From positions 124,001-188,000 of the forward strand of contig NZ_JANUCQ010000003.1 of assembly GCF_024807035.1 (NCBI RefSeq): a DNA stretch of 64,000 nucleotides, given 5' to 3'. Of the stretch, positions 44,499-54,746 are shown piece after piece. The DNA comes from Methanococcus voltae PS (GTDB lineage: Archaea; AGJL01; Methanococci; Methanococcales; Methanococcaceae). Made by a program: the position numbers and the translations under genes. Every line of letters begins with the position of its first letter. Position 1 is the stretch's first letter. The notes under the pieces are model-generated. The model was not told the origin of the DNA. It made no database searches and was given only the letters and a program-made list of their open reading frames with translations.

Positions 44499-45815
44499 AT
44501 GTATTCAATTCAAGATTGGAGGAGAACCCACTACTCTAAAGAAGTTGTTGCCGAAATGAACGAGCAAGAAGTTACATTAATGGGCTGGGTACACTCAATT
44601 AGAGCTTTAGGAAAATTGGCTTTTGTTATATTAAGAGACAGAGAAGGTACAATACAAATTGTAGTACCTAAACAGAAAGTTTCAGAAGAAACTTTTGAAA
44701 TTGCTAAAAAATTGGGAAAAGAAGACGTTGTAGCAGTTAAAGGTAAAGTTGTAGCAAGTGAAAAAGCACCAAACGGATTTGAAATTATACCAATAGAAAT
44801 AAGAGTATTAACAAAATCAAATGCTCCATTACCATTAGACCCTGCTGAGAAAGTACCTGCAGATATCGATACAAGATTAGACCACAGATTTTTAGATATT
44901 AGAAGACCTAAAATACAAGCTTTATTTAAAATTAGGGCAGAAATGTTAAAATCTGTAAGAAAAACATTTGATGAAACCGGATTTATTGAAGTAAATACCC
45001 CTAAACTTGTAGCAAGTGCTACAGAAGGTGGAACAGAATTATTCCCTATTTCATACTTTGAAAAAGAAGCTTTCTTAGGACAGAGCCCTCAGTTATACAA
45101 ACAGATGATGATGGCAGGTGGATTTGATAGAGTATTTGAAATCGCTCAAATCTTTAGGGCTGAAGAACACAACACAAGAAGGCACTTAAACGAAGCAGTG
45201 TCTATCGATATGGAAATGTCATTCTCAGACGAATATGATGCAATGGATGTACTTGAAAAAGTAGTTTACAACTGTTACAAAGATATCGCAGAAAATAAAG
45301 CTGACGAAATTGAAACACTAGGAATTAACTTCGAAGTTCCAGATAAAAAATTCGCAAAATTAACGTACTCAGATGCGGTAGATATTGCAAATGGTAAAGG
45401 TATCGAATTAGAATGGGGAGAAGATTTATCAAGAGCTGCTGAAAAAGCTGTTGGTGATGAAATGGGTGGCTTATACTTTATTACAGAGTGGCCAACCGTT
45501 ACAAGACCATTCTATACAATGCCATACGAAAACGACAATACAATCTGTAAAGCTTTCGATTTAATGCATAAAGAATTAGAAATTACTTCAGGAGCTCAAA
45601 GGGTTCACAAATACGATTTATTAGTGGAAAACATTACCAAAATGGGTATGAATCCAGAAGGATTTGGAACTTACTTAGAAGCATTTGAATATGGTATGCC
45701 ACCACACGCAGGCTTTGGATTAGGTGCTGACAGATTTGCAATGATTTTGGCACAGGAAGAAAACATCAGAGAATGTGTTTTATTCCCTAGAGATAGACAG
45801 AGATTAACACCTTAA
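44499..45815 (+). CDS. aspS: Aspartyl-tRNA(Asn) synthetase, archaeal type
   Basis: 438 aa. Charges tRNA-Asp. Seen: N-terminal OB-fold anticodon domain ([25 protein letters not shown]), class II motif 2 ([15 protein letters not shown]) and motif 3 ([13 protein letters not shown]). The archaeal type can be non-discriminating and also charge tRNA-Asn for amidation. ATG 44499 with GGTGA upstream is preferred to ATG 44439. Confidence 0.97.
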   Translation: MYSIQDWRRTHYSKEVVAEMNEQEVTLMGWVHSIRALGKLAFVILRDREGTIQIVVPKQKVSEETFEIAKKLGKEDVVAVKGKVVASEKAPNGFEIIPIEIRVLTKSNAPLPLDPAEKVPADIDTRLDHRFLDIRRPKIQALFKIRAEMLKSVRKTFDETGFIEVNTPKLVASATEGGTELFPISYFEKEAFLGQSPQLYKQMMMAGGFDRVFEIAQIFRAEEHNTRRHLNEAVSIDMEMSFSDEYDAMDVLEKVVYNCYKDIAENKADEIETLGINFEVPDKKFAKLTYSDAVDIANGKGIELEWGEDLSRAAEKAVGDEMGGLYFITEWPTVTRPFYTMPYENDNTICKAFDLMHKELEITSGAQRVHKYDLLVENITKMGMNPEGFGTYLEAFEYGMPPHAGFGLGADRFAMILAQEENIRECVLFPRDRQRLTP

Positions 45816-45963
45816 TCCTAAAATCTCATAATTTTTTTAAATTTTTAAATTTTTAAATTTCCAATATCTTTTTTAAATGTAATTTTCAAAAATAAGTATC
45901 TCAATAAGTAATAATATATAAAAAAGTAATAAAAAAGTAAAAATATTTTTTTAAAGTCTTAAA

Positions 45964-46719
45964 TTATCCAAAATAACTTAAATCGTCATTTTCGTTGGAT
46001 AATTCTGACTCTTCTTGTGTAAGTTGTACTTTTTCAAGTAATTTTTCAACTTCTAAAGCTCTTTGTTCTAATTTTTTAGAATCTACTTCAAAACCAAGGG
46101 CTTTAGATAACACATTTAAAACATTAGTTGATGCTTTTGGGTCTACGACATAACCTATGGTCTCAGCCATTAAACAGGTTGCTTCTATGTTGTTCAATTT
46201 AGAAAACATTAGCATTAAACCAGCTGCTCCTAAGATACTACCATTATCGTCCCTAAATTCTACGCCATACTCTTTATGTTGTTCTGCAATCTCTGCAGAA
46301 GTTGATGCGACATAAACTTTTAAATCTTCGGTTGGGATTTGACCAATTCCTAGACCACCTAATGTATATGTTTTGGTAGCTCCGTATTCAATACCCAATT
46401 CCATGAGTCTCTTAGAAACTTCGTATTGACCCGCAGGCGATAATGATTGAGTATTGCCCACTATTATAACCATTGGAATAGGTTCTTCGATTAAATAGAT
46501 GTCATTACTCATAAATTCAACGGAACCGTCCGGTTTAACATTTACTTGAGGGGGGAAATCACTACAGTAAATTTCCATTACCTTTTCTCCGTTGAACTCG
46601 TCAATTAAGTGTTCTGCGGCAATTCTACCAACGTGTCCAATTCCGGGCAAACCTTCAATTAATACTGCGTCCTTCAAAGGTTCGTGTTCCTTAATTTTTT
46701 TCTCAAACAAATTTATCAT
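45964..46719 (-). CDS. PAC2-family proteasome assembly chaperone homologue
   Basis: 251 aa. Seen: DAVLIEGLPGIGHVGRIAAEHLI, PMVIIVGNTQSLSPAGQYEVSKRLMELG, TYTLGGLGIGQ and the C-terminal coiled-coil tail (LEQRALEVEKLLEKVQ). The family binds proteasomes in archaea and eukaryotes and helps assembly or alternative-cap function. The C-terminal residue is Gly in SYFG. ATG 46719 with GGGAG upstream. Confidence 0.85.
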   Translation of the reverse strand: MINLFEKKIKEHEPLKDAVLIEGLPGIGHVGRIAAEHLIDEFNGEKVMEIYCSDFPPQVNVKPDGSVEFMSNDIYLIEEPIPMVIIVGNTQSLSPAGQYEVSKRLMELGIEYGATKTYTLGGLGIGQIPTEDLKVYVASTSAEIAEQHKEYGVEFRDDNGSILGAAGLMLMFSKLNNIEATCLMAETIGYVVDPKASTNVLNVLSKALGFEVDSKKLEQRALEVEKLLEKVQLTQEESELSNENDDLSYFG

Positions 46720-46855
46720 AGTATCTCCCATTTTTTAATAATTAAATAACTGTTTAAATTATACTTAAAGTAATAAAAATAATAATAGCCATAAAACAGA
46801 ACTAAATATCATATATTATATGTTATGTATTATTGAAGCAATATATGATTAAATT

Positions 46856-47719
46856 CTAAACTTTAAATAATTTTTTATATTTTCCAGACAATTTTTGTAA
46901 ATTTAAGATATCTTCTTCCGAAAGATGTAATTCTTTTGAAATTTTTTTAGATATTTGATTGTATCCAAAAAATAAGGACATAGCGGTTGTAAAATTTTTA
47001 GCAATTGTCTTATTGTGTATTTTGGCTTTATCAAAATCAATTAACTTAATTTCGTCAGAAACGATTACATGTTTACCGCCTTGTATTTCAGTATGGTCAA
47101 TGCCCATTAAATCTAATTTTAAACATTGCTTAAGTGTTTCTTCGATAATAAATATTAAATTATCACCATTCAGCTCATTTATGCAATCTTTAATCATTTT
47201 TCCTTCAATATATTCCATTACTATGTAATCATTTGTAAACTCATAAACTTTTGGACCAATCCCTTGCTTATTAATAATACTCAATACGTGCCCTTCATGA
47301 AATATAGTATTTTTAGGAGCACCTAATCGTGATATTTTAATTGCAATTGGTAAATATTGCTTAAAATTACTATATTTAAAATTTTTATCAACATAGCCTT
47401 TTGAAACACAATTTTGGCAATATCCTTTAAATACAATACCCCTATGACCTTTTCCAATAAATTCCGTTAAAATTATACCTTTTTTATATAATATATCTAC
47501 AATTTGCCAATCTATTAATTTTTCATTTGTAAAGTTTATATTTTTTATTCTATTTTTTAGCCTAGTTGTTAATCTTAAATTTAAATTATCTTCAATTTTA
47601 CTATCTTCAGGTTTGGGAAGTTCAACTTTTTGGTCGTCATTTTGTTTTCCACAGTGTATTATGACGTTTAAATCTTCAGATTTTGATTTTTTATCTTTAA
47701 AATTATAACCTTTTTCCAA
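46856..47719 (-). CDS. Predicted Ser/Thr protein kinase (COG2112-type)
   Basis: 287 aa. A small atypical kinase: Gly loop FIGKGHRGIVFKG (about 88-100), a lysine in AIKISRLG, FHEGHVLSI, hinge IVMEYIEGK, catalytic-loop-like GIDHTEIQGGKHVIV and the metal motif KLIDFDKA. The first about 60 residues are a charged extension. An insertion with CQNCVSKG adds two Cys. TTG start with GAGGGAG upstream. Divergent from alba, so a link to chromatin or tRNA genes is possible but unproven. Confidence 0.78.
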   Translation of the reverse strand: MEKGYNFKDKKSKSEDLNVIIHCGKQNDDQKVELPKPEDSKIEDNLNLRLTTRLKNRIKNINFTNEKLIDWQIVDILYKKGIILTEFIGKGHRGIVFKGYCQNCVSKGYVDKNFKYSNFKQYLPIAIKISRLGAPKNTIFHEGHVLSIINKQGIGPKVYEFTNDYIVMEYIEGKMIKDCINELNGDNLIFIIEETLKQCLKLDLMGIDHTEIQGGKHVIVSDEIKLIDFDKAKIHNKTIAKNFTTAMSLFFGYNQISKKISKELHLSEEDILNLQKLSGKYKKLFKV

Positions 47720-47932
47720 TTTAAACTCCCTCGATTACATTATTGATTTAATAGTTATTTTTTGAGCTCATTGCTTATGTTCGATAAAGCAATACTGTGC
47801 CTTATATATAAAACGTTTAAACATAGTATTTTACAATCAATATATATAATTAATGAATTATATTAAGTATATTAAATTATATTGAATTACGGAATAATTA
47901 AAACAAAAATAACAAATAATATGGGTGGAAAT

Positions 47933-48205
47933 ATGGAAAATTCAATTTACGTTGGCGATAAAGGAGTTATGAACTATGTTACTGCAGTTATGACGTTATT
48001 TGATAAACCAGATATTAATGAAGTCATATTAAAAGCCAGAGGCAAATCTATTGTAAAAGCTGTTGATGTAGAAGAAGTATTAAAAAATAGGGTTATGAAA
48101 TCAGTTAATATAAAAAATATAGCTTTAGGGACTGAAATTTTAAAAAGTAACACTGGAAAAGAAATAAATGTATCTACTATTGAGATAACAATTTCAAAAG
48201 AATAA
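47933..48205 (+). CDS. albA: Alba DNA/RNA-binding chromatin protein
   Basis: 90 aa. Seen: IYVGDKGVMNYVTAVMTLF, EVILKARGKSIVKAVDVEEVLKN and the beta-hairpin end. Alba dimers coat DNA and bind RNA; the IF3-like fold is clear. ATG 47933 with GGGTGG upstream is chosen over an in-frame TTG at 47882. The usual acetylatable Lys pair near the N-terminus is not obvious. Confidence 0.92.
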   Translation: MENSIYVGDKGVMNYVTAVMTLFDKPDINEVILKARGKSIVKAVDVEEVLKNRVMKSVNIKNIALGTEILKSNTGKEINVSTIEITISKE

Positions 48206-48262
48206 ATACGTATAAATTAAAAAGAAATAAAATAAAAGTAATTTATAAGTAGTTTAGTAATT

Positions 48263-49516
48263 TTACAAGTAATTTAATAATTCTTCAGATTTAACTTGAA
48301 TTTGTTCGCCTGATTCCATATCCTTTACTGAAATCATGTTATTTTCCAAATCTTTTTTACCGATTATAATTACTTTCTTAGCTTTTAAATTATTTGCAAA
48401 ATTTAAGGATTTATTAAGTTTTCTATTCATTAAATCCAATTCTACAATCTTTGAATTTTCTCGCAATTGTTTTGCAAGTTTAAAGCTTTCTTTGGTTAAT
48501 TCTACGTCATTTCCTGCGGTTGTAATGTAAATTATCTCTTCATTTACCTCAGGCTCTTCGATATTTAACATAATTCTATCAAATCCATATGCAAAACCAA
48601 CTGCAGGCGTAGGTTCTCCTTCGAACAACTCTATTAGATTATCGTACCTACCGCCACCACAAACTTGTCTAGCACCTTCTTTGGTACCATATATCTCAAA
48701 TACCATTCCAGTATAGTAATCCAAACCTCTTGCAATTCCAAAGTTTATAATATAGTCATGGTCTACGTATTCCAATATTTCTTTTAAGTTTTGAAGTGCC
48801 TCTATTGATTTAGGGAATTTTTGGAGTTTTTCCATTAAAATATCTATAATTTCATTGTTTCCCTTTAAATCCAATATTTCAAACACGACGTTAGATATAG
48901 AAATATCTTTTTCAGATTCTATTGCGTTTAAAACTTCCTTTAAACCTTCAATATCTTCTTTATCAATTAATCGCCTAATTTGGGTACTTTCGTCATCTGA
49001 AAGATTAAACTCTTCGAAAACACCTTTTAAAACACCCAAATGACCTATATTTATCTCATATTCCATATTAATGTGTTTTAATCCTTCGATAGCCAAGTTT
49101 AAAACTTCAGCATCTGCCGTACATTTATTACTACCGATTAATTCACAGCCCATCTGCCAAAATTCTCTGTATCTACCTGCTTGAGGGTTTTCATATCTAA
49201 AACAATTTGTAAGATAGTAGAATTTTAAAGGTTTTGGAACGTTTTTAAATTCGTTTATGAAATACCTGGCAACGGAAGAGGTTAATTCAGGTCTTAAACC
49301 CATTTCTCTGTCACCGTGGTCTTTAAATACGAATAATTGACTTCTTATTTCGTCACCTGTTTTTTTACATAAGAGGTCAAAACTTTCAAAAGTAGGCGTA
49401 CAAATTTCTTTAAAGTTATAATTATCAAAAACTTCTCTTAATTTTTTTGCAATAAATTTCCTTTTTAACATCTCTGAAGGTAAAAAATCCCTTGTTCCTT
49501 TAGGTTTTTGAAACAT
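48263..49516 (-). CDS. hisS: Histidyl-tRNA synthetase
   Basis: 417 aa, class II. Seen: the start [15 protein letters not shown], motif 2 ([24 protein letters not shown]), the histidine-binding segments [13 protein letters not shown] and [13 protein letters not shown], and the C-terminal anticodon-binding domain (about 330-417). GGAGAG precedes ATG. Convergent with alba. Confidence 0.97.
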   Translation of the reverse strand: MFQKPKGTRDFLPSEMLKRKFIAKKLREVFDNYNFKEICTPTFESFDLLCKKTGDEIRSQLFVFKDHGDREMGLRPELTSSVARYFINEFKNVPKPLKFYYLTNCFRYENPQAGRYREFWQMGCELIGSNKCTADAEVLNLAIEGLKHINMEYEINIGHLGVLKGVFEEFNLSDDESTQIRRLIDKEDIEGLKEVLNAIESEKDISISNVVFEILDLKGNNEIIDILMEKLQKFPKSIEALQNLKEILEYVDHDYIINFGIARGLDYYTGMVFEIYGTKEGARQVCGGGRYDNLIELFEGEPTPAVGFAYGFDRIMLNIEEPEVNEEIIYITTAGNDVELTKESFKLAKQLRENSKIVELDLMNRKLNKSLNFANNLKAKKVIIIGKKDLENNMISVKDMESGEQIQVKSEELLNYL

Positions 49517-49741
49517 GTGTATCTCTCCAATATAATTATAAATTATAATAAATTAATATTAGATTATATCCACCATAGTCATAGCTTATCATAGTACTAA
49601 TATCAAAATAATTATCCATTATAAACTCATAAAATCCTTTTAATATATGTTTATGGATTATTAATAGATAACGGTTAATCTTAAAATAAATATATAAAAC
49701 TCGTTTAAATAAATTAAAAAAAAGATGAAAAACTAAAATAA

Positions 49742-50032
49742 TTATTCAGTTTCTTCGTTTAAAATTTTGTTAATGTCATCTTCCATCATGTGTCCTTTTA
49801 CGGTAGCTTTTACAGTTTTTACACCATCAAGTTCTAAAACAGCATTTTTAGCACCTGCTGCCATGTGGATAACACTCATACATCCTGGATTTGTAGGAGT
49901 TAATGTAAATTCAACGTTTCCTTCGTCATCTACAACAACATCTTTTATTAATCCCATATCAACTATGCTTACACCCATGTGTGGGTCTGGAACTACTTTT
50001 ATAGCATTCAATACGTCTTCTTTTGAAACCAT
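49742..50032 (-). CDS. MIP18/DUF59-family Fe-S assembly factor
   Basis: 96 aa. Seen: VLNAIKVVPDPHMGVSIVDMGLIKDV and LTPTNPGCMSVIHM, whose Cys is the family's conserved residue. It probably helps Fe-S cluster maturation in the cytosol (SufT-like). AAAGGTGAAAG ribosome site before ATG. Confidence 0.88.
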   Translation of the reverse strand: MVSKEDVLNAIKVVPDPHMGVSIVDMGLIKDVVVDDEGNVEFTLTPTNPGCMSVIHMAAGAKNAVLELDGVKTVKATVKGHMMEDDINKILNEETE

Positions 50033-50439
50033 GCTTTCACCTTTATAATCTTAGAGACAATTAGGTTCTTAAAAATATAGATACAATATACTAACTTGCC
50101 ATTTTTAAGTGACTTAGCATAATAATAAGCTATTATAATTTAAACTTATATATACTTTATTATTTTGATTAACGGTAAAATAACCTAAATATACGCCAAA
50201 TACCTTAAAAATATAAATATATCTTTTAAAATAAATTTAAAACGTAAAAGTAGTTTTTTAATATATTTGTAGCATTTTAATACATTATTGTAGGATATAA
50301 TGTAATTATATACTCATTTAAAAATCAATTACTAAAACTTCTAAAAAATATAAATCTAGTTGAAATTTAATCAGTGACGAAAAATAAATAATAAATTAGA
50401 ATTAAAAATATAGGTATTTAAGATTTTAAGACCTTAATC
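50033..50439. other. Intergenic A/T-rich region
   Basis: About 407 bp between the MIP18 gene and the end of the 225-aa gene. Promoter of the MIP18 gene expected. No ORF or RNA signature seen. Confidence 0.45.
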
Positions 50440-51117
50440 TTACTTTATATTTAATCCATGCTCTTTTAAATGTGTTTTAACAATACTACAAAGATAATCA
50501 TCTTTTGAAACAATCCCGTGTGGATAAATGAATACTCTGTTCTCAATGTTAATTCTTGGATAGTCAATTTCTAAAGTAACATCGTCCAGTAGACATTTTT
50601 TCAAATATTGGGTTGTTTTTGTTAAATTCATTAGCGTAGGCTTTTTATATGGTGGATTATTCCTGGGAAGTCTCCAAACAGTCCCGTAGTATGAAATATA
50701 ATCGGGATTTACTAAAATTACGGTTTCCCCATAAATTTCCATTAAGAGTGTCCAAGAAAACACCCCTCTACTAAAACCTAGTAATCTTCCCAAATAAGAT
50801 GTTTTAGGGTTTTTGTAGGTTACTTTCAATGTACGTCCGATTATACGTGACAAAGCTTCCTTTGGATTTATATTTTTAGGATTTGTAGGTAAGGAAGTCT
50901 TTGGAATTATATTTGTAGGCATATTTTTCAATGGCTTTATCATATGTAACGCGTTTAGGGGATAAAAATAATAATGATTTTTTTTGTTTAACATTACGGC
51001 TCCTTCCATTAAACCGTTAAAATCACATTTTACTATTTTTCCACGGTATGTATTAAAAGATTTATTGAGTGTAAATTCCGCAATTACATCTTTATTAAGT
51101 GAATCTTTTGGTTTCAA
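50440..51117 (-). CDS. Conserved-looking hypothetical protein
   Basis: 225 aa from TTG 51117, chosen because GGAGGT lies 6 nt upstream; the open frame extends to 51156 but without a ribosome site. Beta-rich start (IAEFTLNKSFNTYRGKIVKCDFNGLMEGAVML), Pro/Asn linker (about 70-90), then a second domain (IIGRTLKVTYKNPKTSYLGRLLGFSRGVFSWTLLMEI). The two similar beta modules could be Sm/SH3-like barrels. No family recognised; cytoplasmic. Confidence 0.6.
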   Translation of the reverse strand: MKPKDSLNKDVIAEFTLNKSFNTYRGKIVKCDFNGLMEGAVMLNKKNHYYFYPLNALHMIKPLKNMPTNIIPKTSLPTNPKNINPKEALSRIIGRTLKVTYKNPKTSYLGRLLGFSRGVFSWTLLMEIYGETVILVNPDYISYYGTVWRLPRNNPPYKKPTLMNLTKTTQYLKKCLLDDVTLEIDYPRINIENRVFIYPHGIVSKDDYLCSIVKTHLKEHGLNIK

Positions 51118-51523
51118 ACTAAAAACCTCCAAGAATATAATATTATTACTTGTCAATTATACAATTTATAAAATTACGACAATGGCAATAATAGCGTAAA
51201 TACCTTTATCTTTAAATTAATTTATATTAATCTCTAAATTTTAACAATAACTTACATTTAAGTGAATTTTCACTATTTTATGGCTTAAATACTGCTATTA
51301 TATAAAACAGACATGACACTATCATAATGGATATTAATAAATATACTTTACATAAATATTAATGTATTTTTAATATTTAATATTAATTATTATATGTACT
51401 AATATAAACCCCATAAATTTAAAATAACTTCAATTTTAAAAAATAAACTAAAATCAATACCTATAAATTATTAAATAAAAAAAATAAAAATAAAAAATTA
51501 AACTTAAAATTAAGTTTAATCAT
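51118..51523. other. Intergenic A/T-rich region
   Basis: About 406 bp upstream of the 225-aa gene and after the ftr stop. Nothing beyond promoter-like A/T runs; no ORF or RNA seen. Confidence 0.45.
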
Positions 51524-52426
51524 TTAGAATAATTCTTGCAATTGGATTTGGTATTTTCCTAATTTACCGCCGTAGTTACCAGCTGTAATTTGTTTAACGC
51601 CAGGAATTTTTGTTGCTGCTGCAATACCTGCTTTCATTGCTGCTTTAACTGCTTCTTCATCTACACCGTCGATAACAATTTCGTAAACACCGTTAACGTC
51701 TTCAGGGATTGATGATTCTACACTATCTTTTAATGTAGGGCACATTTTTTCGTTTGTTGTTGCTGCCATGAAGCTGTATTTAGGGTTTGTGTAACCTACT
51801 TTACTTCCTGATGCTACAATACCTCCAGGGAATGGAGTGATTGTTTTTTCTACGTTGTAAATTGCGTCAACAGCAACTTCTGCTGCGGTTAATGCTGCCA
51901 TGTTTGAGTCTGCCATAATGAAGAAGTTTCCACCAGCTACTCCTTTTTTAATTCCTAATTTACTTTCGATTTTGAAGTCTCCGCCCATAATTGGTACTGC
52001 GTAAATAACTTTTCCATCTTCTGTTTTTTCTTTTGTTTCGTATCCGTCACCGAAGAATTTTAATTTGAAACCAATTTTCAATTGTTCTTCTGCGTCTTCT
52101 CCCATTGCGTCGTAAACTGCAGTTGTTGGTGCTGTTAAAACACACTGTCCTAATCTTTCTAATAATTGGTGCTCTAATCCTGATTTTTTAGGGTGGCAGA
52201 TTTCTACGATGTAACCAGGTCTTCCGTCTGGTGTTTCTGTAGGTGCTACGTATTTTTCAATACCTGCTTCTGCAGGGCACATGATAACTGAACAAGCGAA
52301 ACCTGTTGCTTCTGTTGCTGCAACTTTTGCTAATCTTTCAGTTGCTGCTGTTATTAATACTCTTGATGTCCAAATTGGAAATCCTTCTGCGAAGGTGTTG
52401 TCTATTGCTACTCCGTTTAATTCCAT
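51524..52426 (-). CDS. ftr: Formylmethanofuran:tetrahydromethanopterin formyltransferase
   Basis: 300 aa, the full Ftr length. It moves the formyl group from formylmethanofuran to tetrahydromethanopterin, step two of CO2 reduction to methane. Seen: the start [19 protein letters not shown], the Glu-containing [10 protein letters not shown] and [16 protein letters not shown] precedes ATG. Codon use is G+C-richer than neighbours, as expected for a highly expressed gene. Confidence 0.98.
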   Translation of the reverse strand: MELNGVAIDNTFAEGFPIWTSRVLITAATERLAKVAATEATGFACSVIMCPAEAGIEKYVAPTETPDGRPGYIVEICHPKKSGLEHQLLERLGQCVLTAPTTAVYDAMGEDAEEQLKIGFKLKFFGDGYETKEKTEDGKVIYAVPIMGGDFKIESKLGIKKGVAGGNFFIMADSNMAALTAAEVAVDAIYNVEKTITPFPGGIVASGSKVGYTNPKYSFMAATTNEKMCPTLKDSVESSIPEDVNGVYEIVIDGVDEEAVKAAMKAGIAAATKIPGVKQITAGNYGGKLGKYQIQLQELF

Positions 52427-52600
52427 ACTAACTCCTCCATATGGTTATAATATCTCAAATTATGATTTAACTATTATTAATAAGTTTTTATTTGATTTTC
52501 CTATTATTGAATATTATAAGAATTTTAAACGGTTTAATTTGTAAAATTGGGATATTTTAAGGTTAAATTATTAATTATATTTGCCATATTTCCTTATTTG

Positions 52601-54472
52601 CTATTTTTTTGAATTTTTATCCATATTACTTTTTTTATTATTTTTACTATCTTCATTTATAACATACAAATTCCACTTTTTTAAAACTCCTTTTGGCATT
52701 TCCCCAGATTTTACCTTTTTTAAAAGTTCTTCCCTTCCCCCTTTAGGTTCTATAGTTATATTTTCATTTAATTCTATTTCAAAGTCTTTTAAAGCCTTTT
52801 TTAAATCATCCTCGATTGGACAAACTTCAAGTTCTTCTTTAACTTTTTGTGCAAGCTCCAATTGAACTGTAGCTTTATCTTTTTCAAGTTTTATAGGAAC
52901 TATTAACCGATATTTTTCACTATTCACCAATATGATAGGATTATTTTTATCCAAATTAAATTTATCGGATATACAACTGGTAATTTCCTTAGAATTTACT
53001 ATTTCGAAGTCTTTTAATCTAAAATAATCCCCTGCGATTATATCTCCCTTTGGAAGATTTTTTACAACCATATCTAAGTTAACTTTAAAATTAGCTCTCA
53101 ATATTTCTCCAGATATCTTAGGAATACGTTTTTTGTCGAGTAAAGTTATAACATCCCCTGTATCTATATTGTATATAGGATAACCGTCCATTTTAGATAT
53201 TAAAAGGTTGCCATAGTCGTATTTAGAACGCGTCAACAATTCTCTACTGTTTTTTCGCTCTAAAATAGGGATTGTTAAAGGCATTACGTATTGACGGTAA
53301 TTATCTGCCTTATTTATTGTAGCTGAAAAAGGTCCTATTTCACTTCCAATGTAAACATTTGTTAATCGCTCTTGTCCTTTTTTCCAACCCATAAAACTTC
53401 TTAAGTCATCCCATTGTCTTTTTATCATGTATGTAGTACCCGAAATTAACACTGCATCTTTTAATTTCTCTTTTAATCTATTTTGCAATTCTTTAACTGT
53501 TTTTTCAGGATTTTGCTCAAATTTATTTTTATACTTTATATACTCATTATAGAATTCAGTATTGTTGTCATTATGTTTAATTTTTTTATCTCCGGAATTT
53601 TCTAGATTTTCTAGATTTTCTAGATTTTCTAAATTATTCGTATCGATTAGATTTGTTAATTTCTTCATATCCTTTAATTCTTTTTCAAATCCTTCTTTTA
53701 ACTTTTTAGGATTATTCCAGTTCATTATGACATTATAAGGTACTGCAATGATTGCAATTTTCCCCAAACTTAATATTTTTAAAATTGTGGATAAATTATA
53801 TGCTTTTGAATAATGGTCAATCAAATAATCAGACCTTGGATATAAAGCTATTGCAATCCGTTGGGTTAGTTCAAAACCATAAAGGCGAGTTAAATAGTTA
53901 TCATCTACTTTAGAAACGCCATCAATTTGAAGCCCTGAGGGAATTAAAAATACCATAGCACCTTTACTATCGTTATTATGAGTATATTTTGAATTACTAG
54001 TATTATTAGTATTATTATTTTTAGAACCATTTGATTTTCCAACATATGGTTCCGTATACCATTCTAAAAAACTGGAATCATATATTGCCCTAATTCCCGA
54101 AACCCATATCTTTTCCATTGAATTATCAGTAATTTCAAACCATTTTAGTTTCGATAAATCACCTCCTGAAGTGCCAGAAGTATGTATTAATATAGGATTT
54201 TTATCAGTTAATTCTAAATTTTGAAAATCTTCATCATTTAGGGTTTCTTTTAATAATAGATTTCCGTTAAGTGAAAATTCTCTCGACTGTGTCGTTTTTT
54301 CCACATTTGATATTATCTGATGTTCTTCAATACCTGTATTTTTGAAAATAGCATCTTCATACTCTTCTTTATCATAATAAAGCCAATTTATCCAATCTAA
54401 GCCTTTCATACCCTTTATTTTCTTATTAAATATATTTTGAAGTAAATAATCGGTGTCATATTCTATTTTCAA
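52601..54472 (-). CDS. Adenylate-forming enzyme (PaaK/F390-synthetase-like), substrate unknown
   Basis: 623 aa. ATP-binding motif HTSGTSGGDLSK (about 91-102), a central ANL-type core (VYIGSEIGPFSATI, YPIYNIDTGDVI) and a C-terminal lobe (about 530-600) with IEPKGGREELLKKVKSGEMPKGVLKKW, close to the usual catalytic-Lys end of such ligases. It carries two low-complexity insertions: Asn/Ser/Thr-rich (about 150-175) and a NLE tripeptide repeat. TTG start with GGAGGGGG upstream. It probably activates an acid as an acyl-adenylate; it could also be a coenzyme F390 synthetase relative. It lies downstream of no obvious operon partner. Confidence 0.72.
   Translation of the reverse strand: MKIEYDTDYLLQNIFNKKIKGMKGLDWINWLYYDKEEYEDAIFKNTGIEEHQIISNVEKTTQSREFSLNGNLLLKETLNDEDFQNLELTDKNPILIHTSGTSGGDLSKLKWFEITDNSMEKIWVSGIRAIYDSSFLEWYTEPYVGKSNGSKNNNTNNTSNSKYTHNNDSKGAMVFLIPSGLQIDGVSKVDDNYLTRLYGFELTQRIAIALYPRSDYLIDHYSKAYNLSTILKILSLGKIAIIAVPYNVIMNWNNPKKLKEGFEKELKDMKKLTNLIDTNNLENLENLENLENSGDKKIKHNDNNTEFYNEYIKYKNKFEQNPEKTVKELQNRLKEKLKDAVLISGTTYMIKRQWDDLRSFMGWKKGQERLTNVYIGSEIGPFSATINKADNYRQYVMPLTIPILERKNSRELLTRSKYDYGNLLISKMDGYPIYNIDTGDVITLLDKKRIPKISGEILRANFKVNLDMVVKNLPKGDIIAGDYFRLKDFEIVNSKEITSCISDKFNLDKNNPIILVNSEKYRLIVPIKLEKDKATVQLELAQKVKEELEVCPIEDDLKKALKDFEIELNENITIEPKGGREELLKKVKSGEMPKGVLKKWNLYVINEDSKNNKKSNMDKNSKK
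53597..53632 (-). repeat. Four 9-bp tandem repeats coding NLE tripeptides
   Basis: ATTTTCTAG repeated four times (last unit ends TAA), encoding Asn-Leu-Glu repeats in the adenylate-forming enzyme. In frame, so unit number may vary without frameshift. Confidence 0.85.
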
Positions 54473-54746
54473 AATAACCCCCTCCGTTATTTTAATATTA
54501 GATACTTAATTGACAAATAGTACAGTATTTAATTATCAATACCGCATTATTCTCTGAAAATAAATTATAAGATTACAATAAAAATTTGATAACATATATT
54601 AAAATTTATAAAAAAAGACATTTATTAAACTTATTATTCACTTAAAATTAAAATGTTAATATACCAGGTATAAAAAAATGTATAAAAAATAGATATTATG
54701 ATAAAAAAATAAAAAATAGATTTTAAAGAATTAAGATAGATATATC

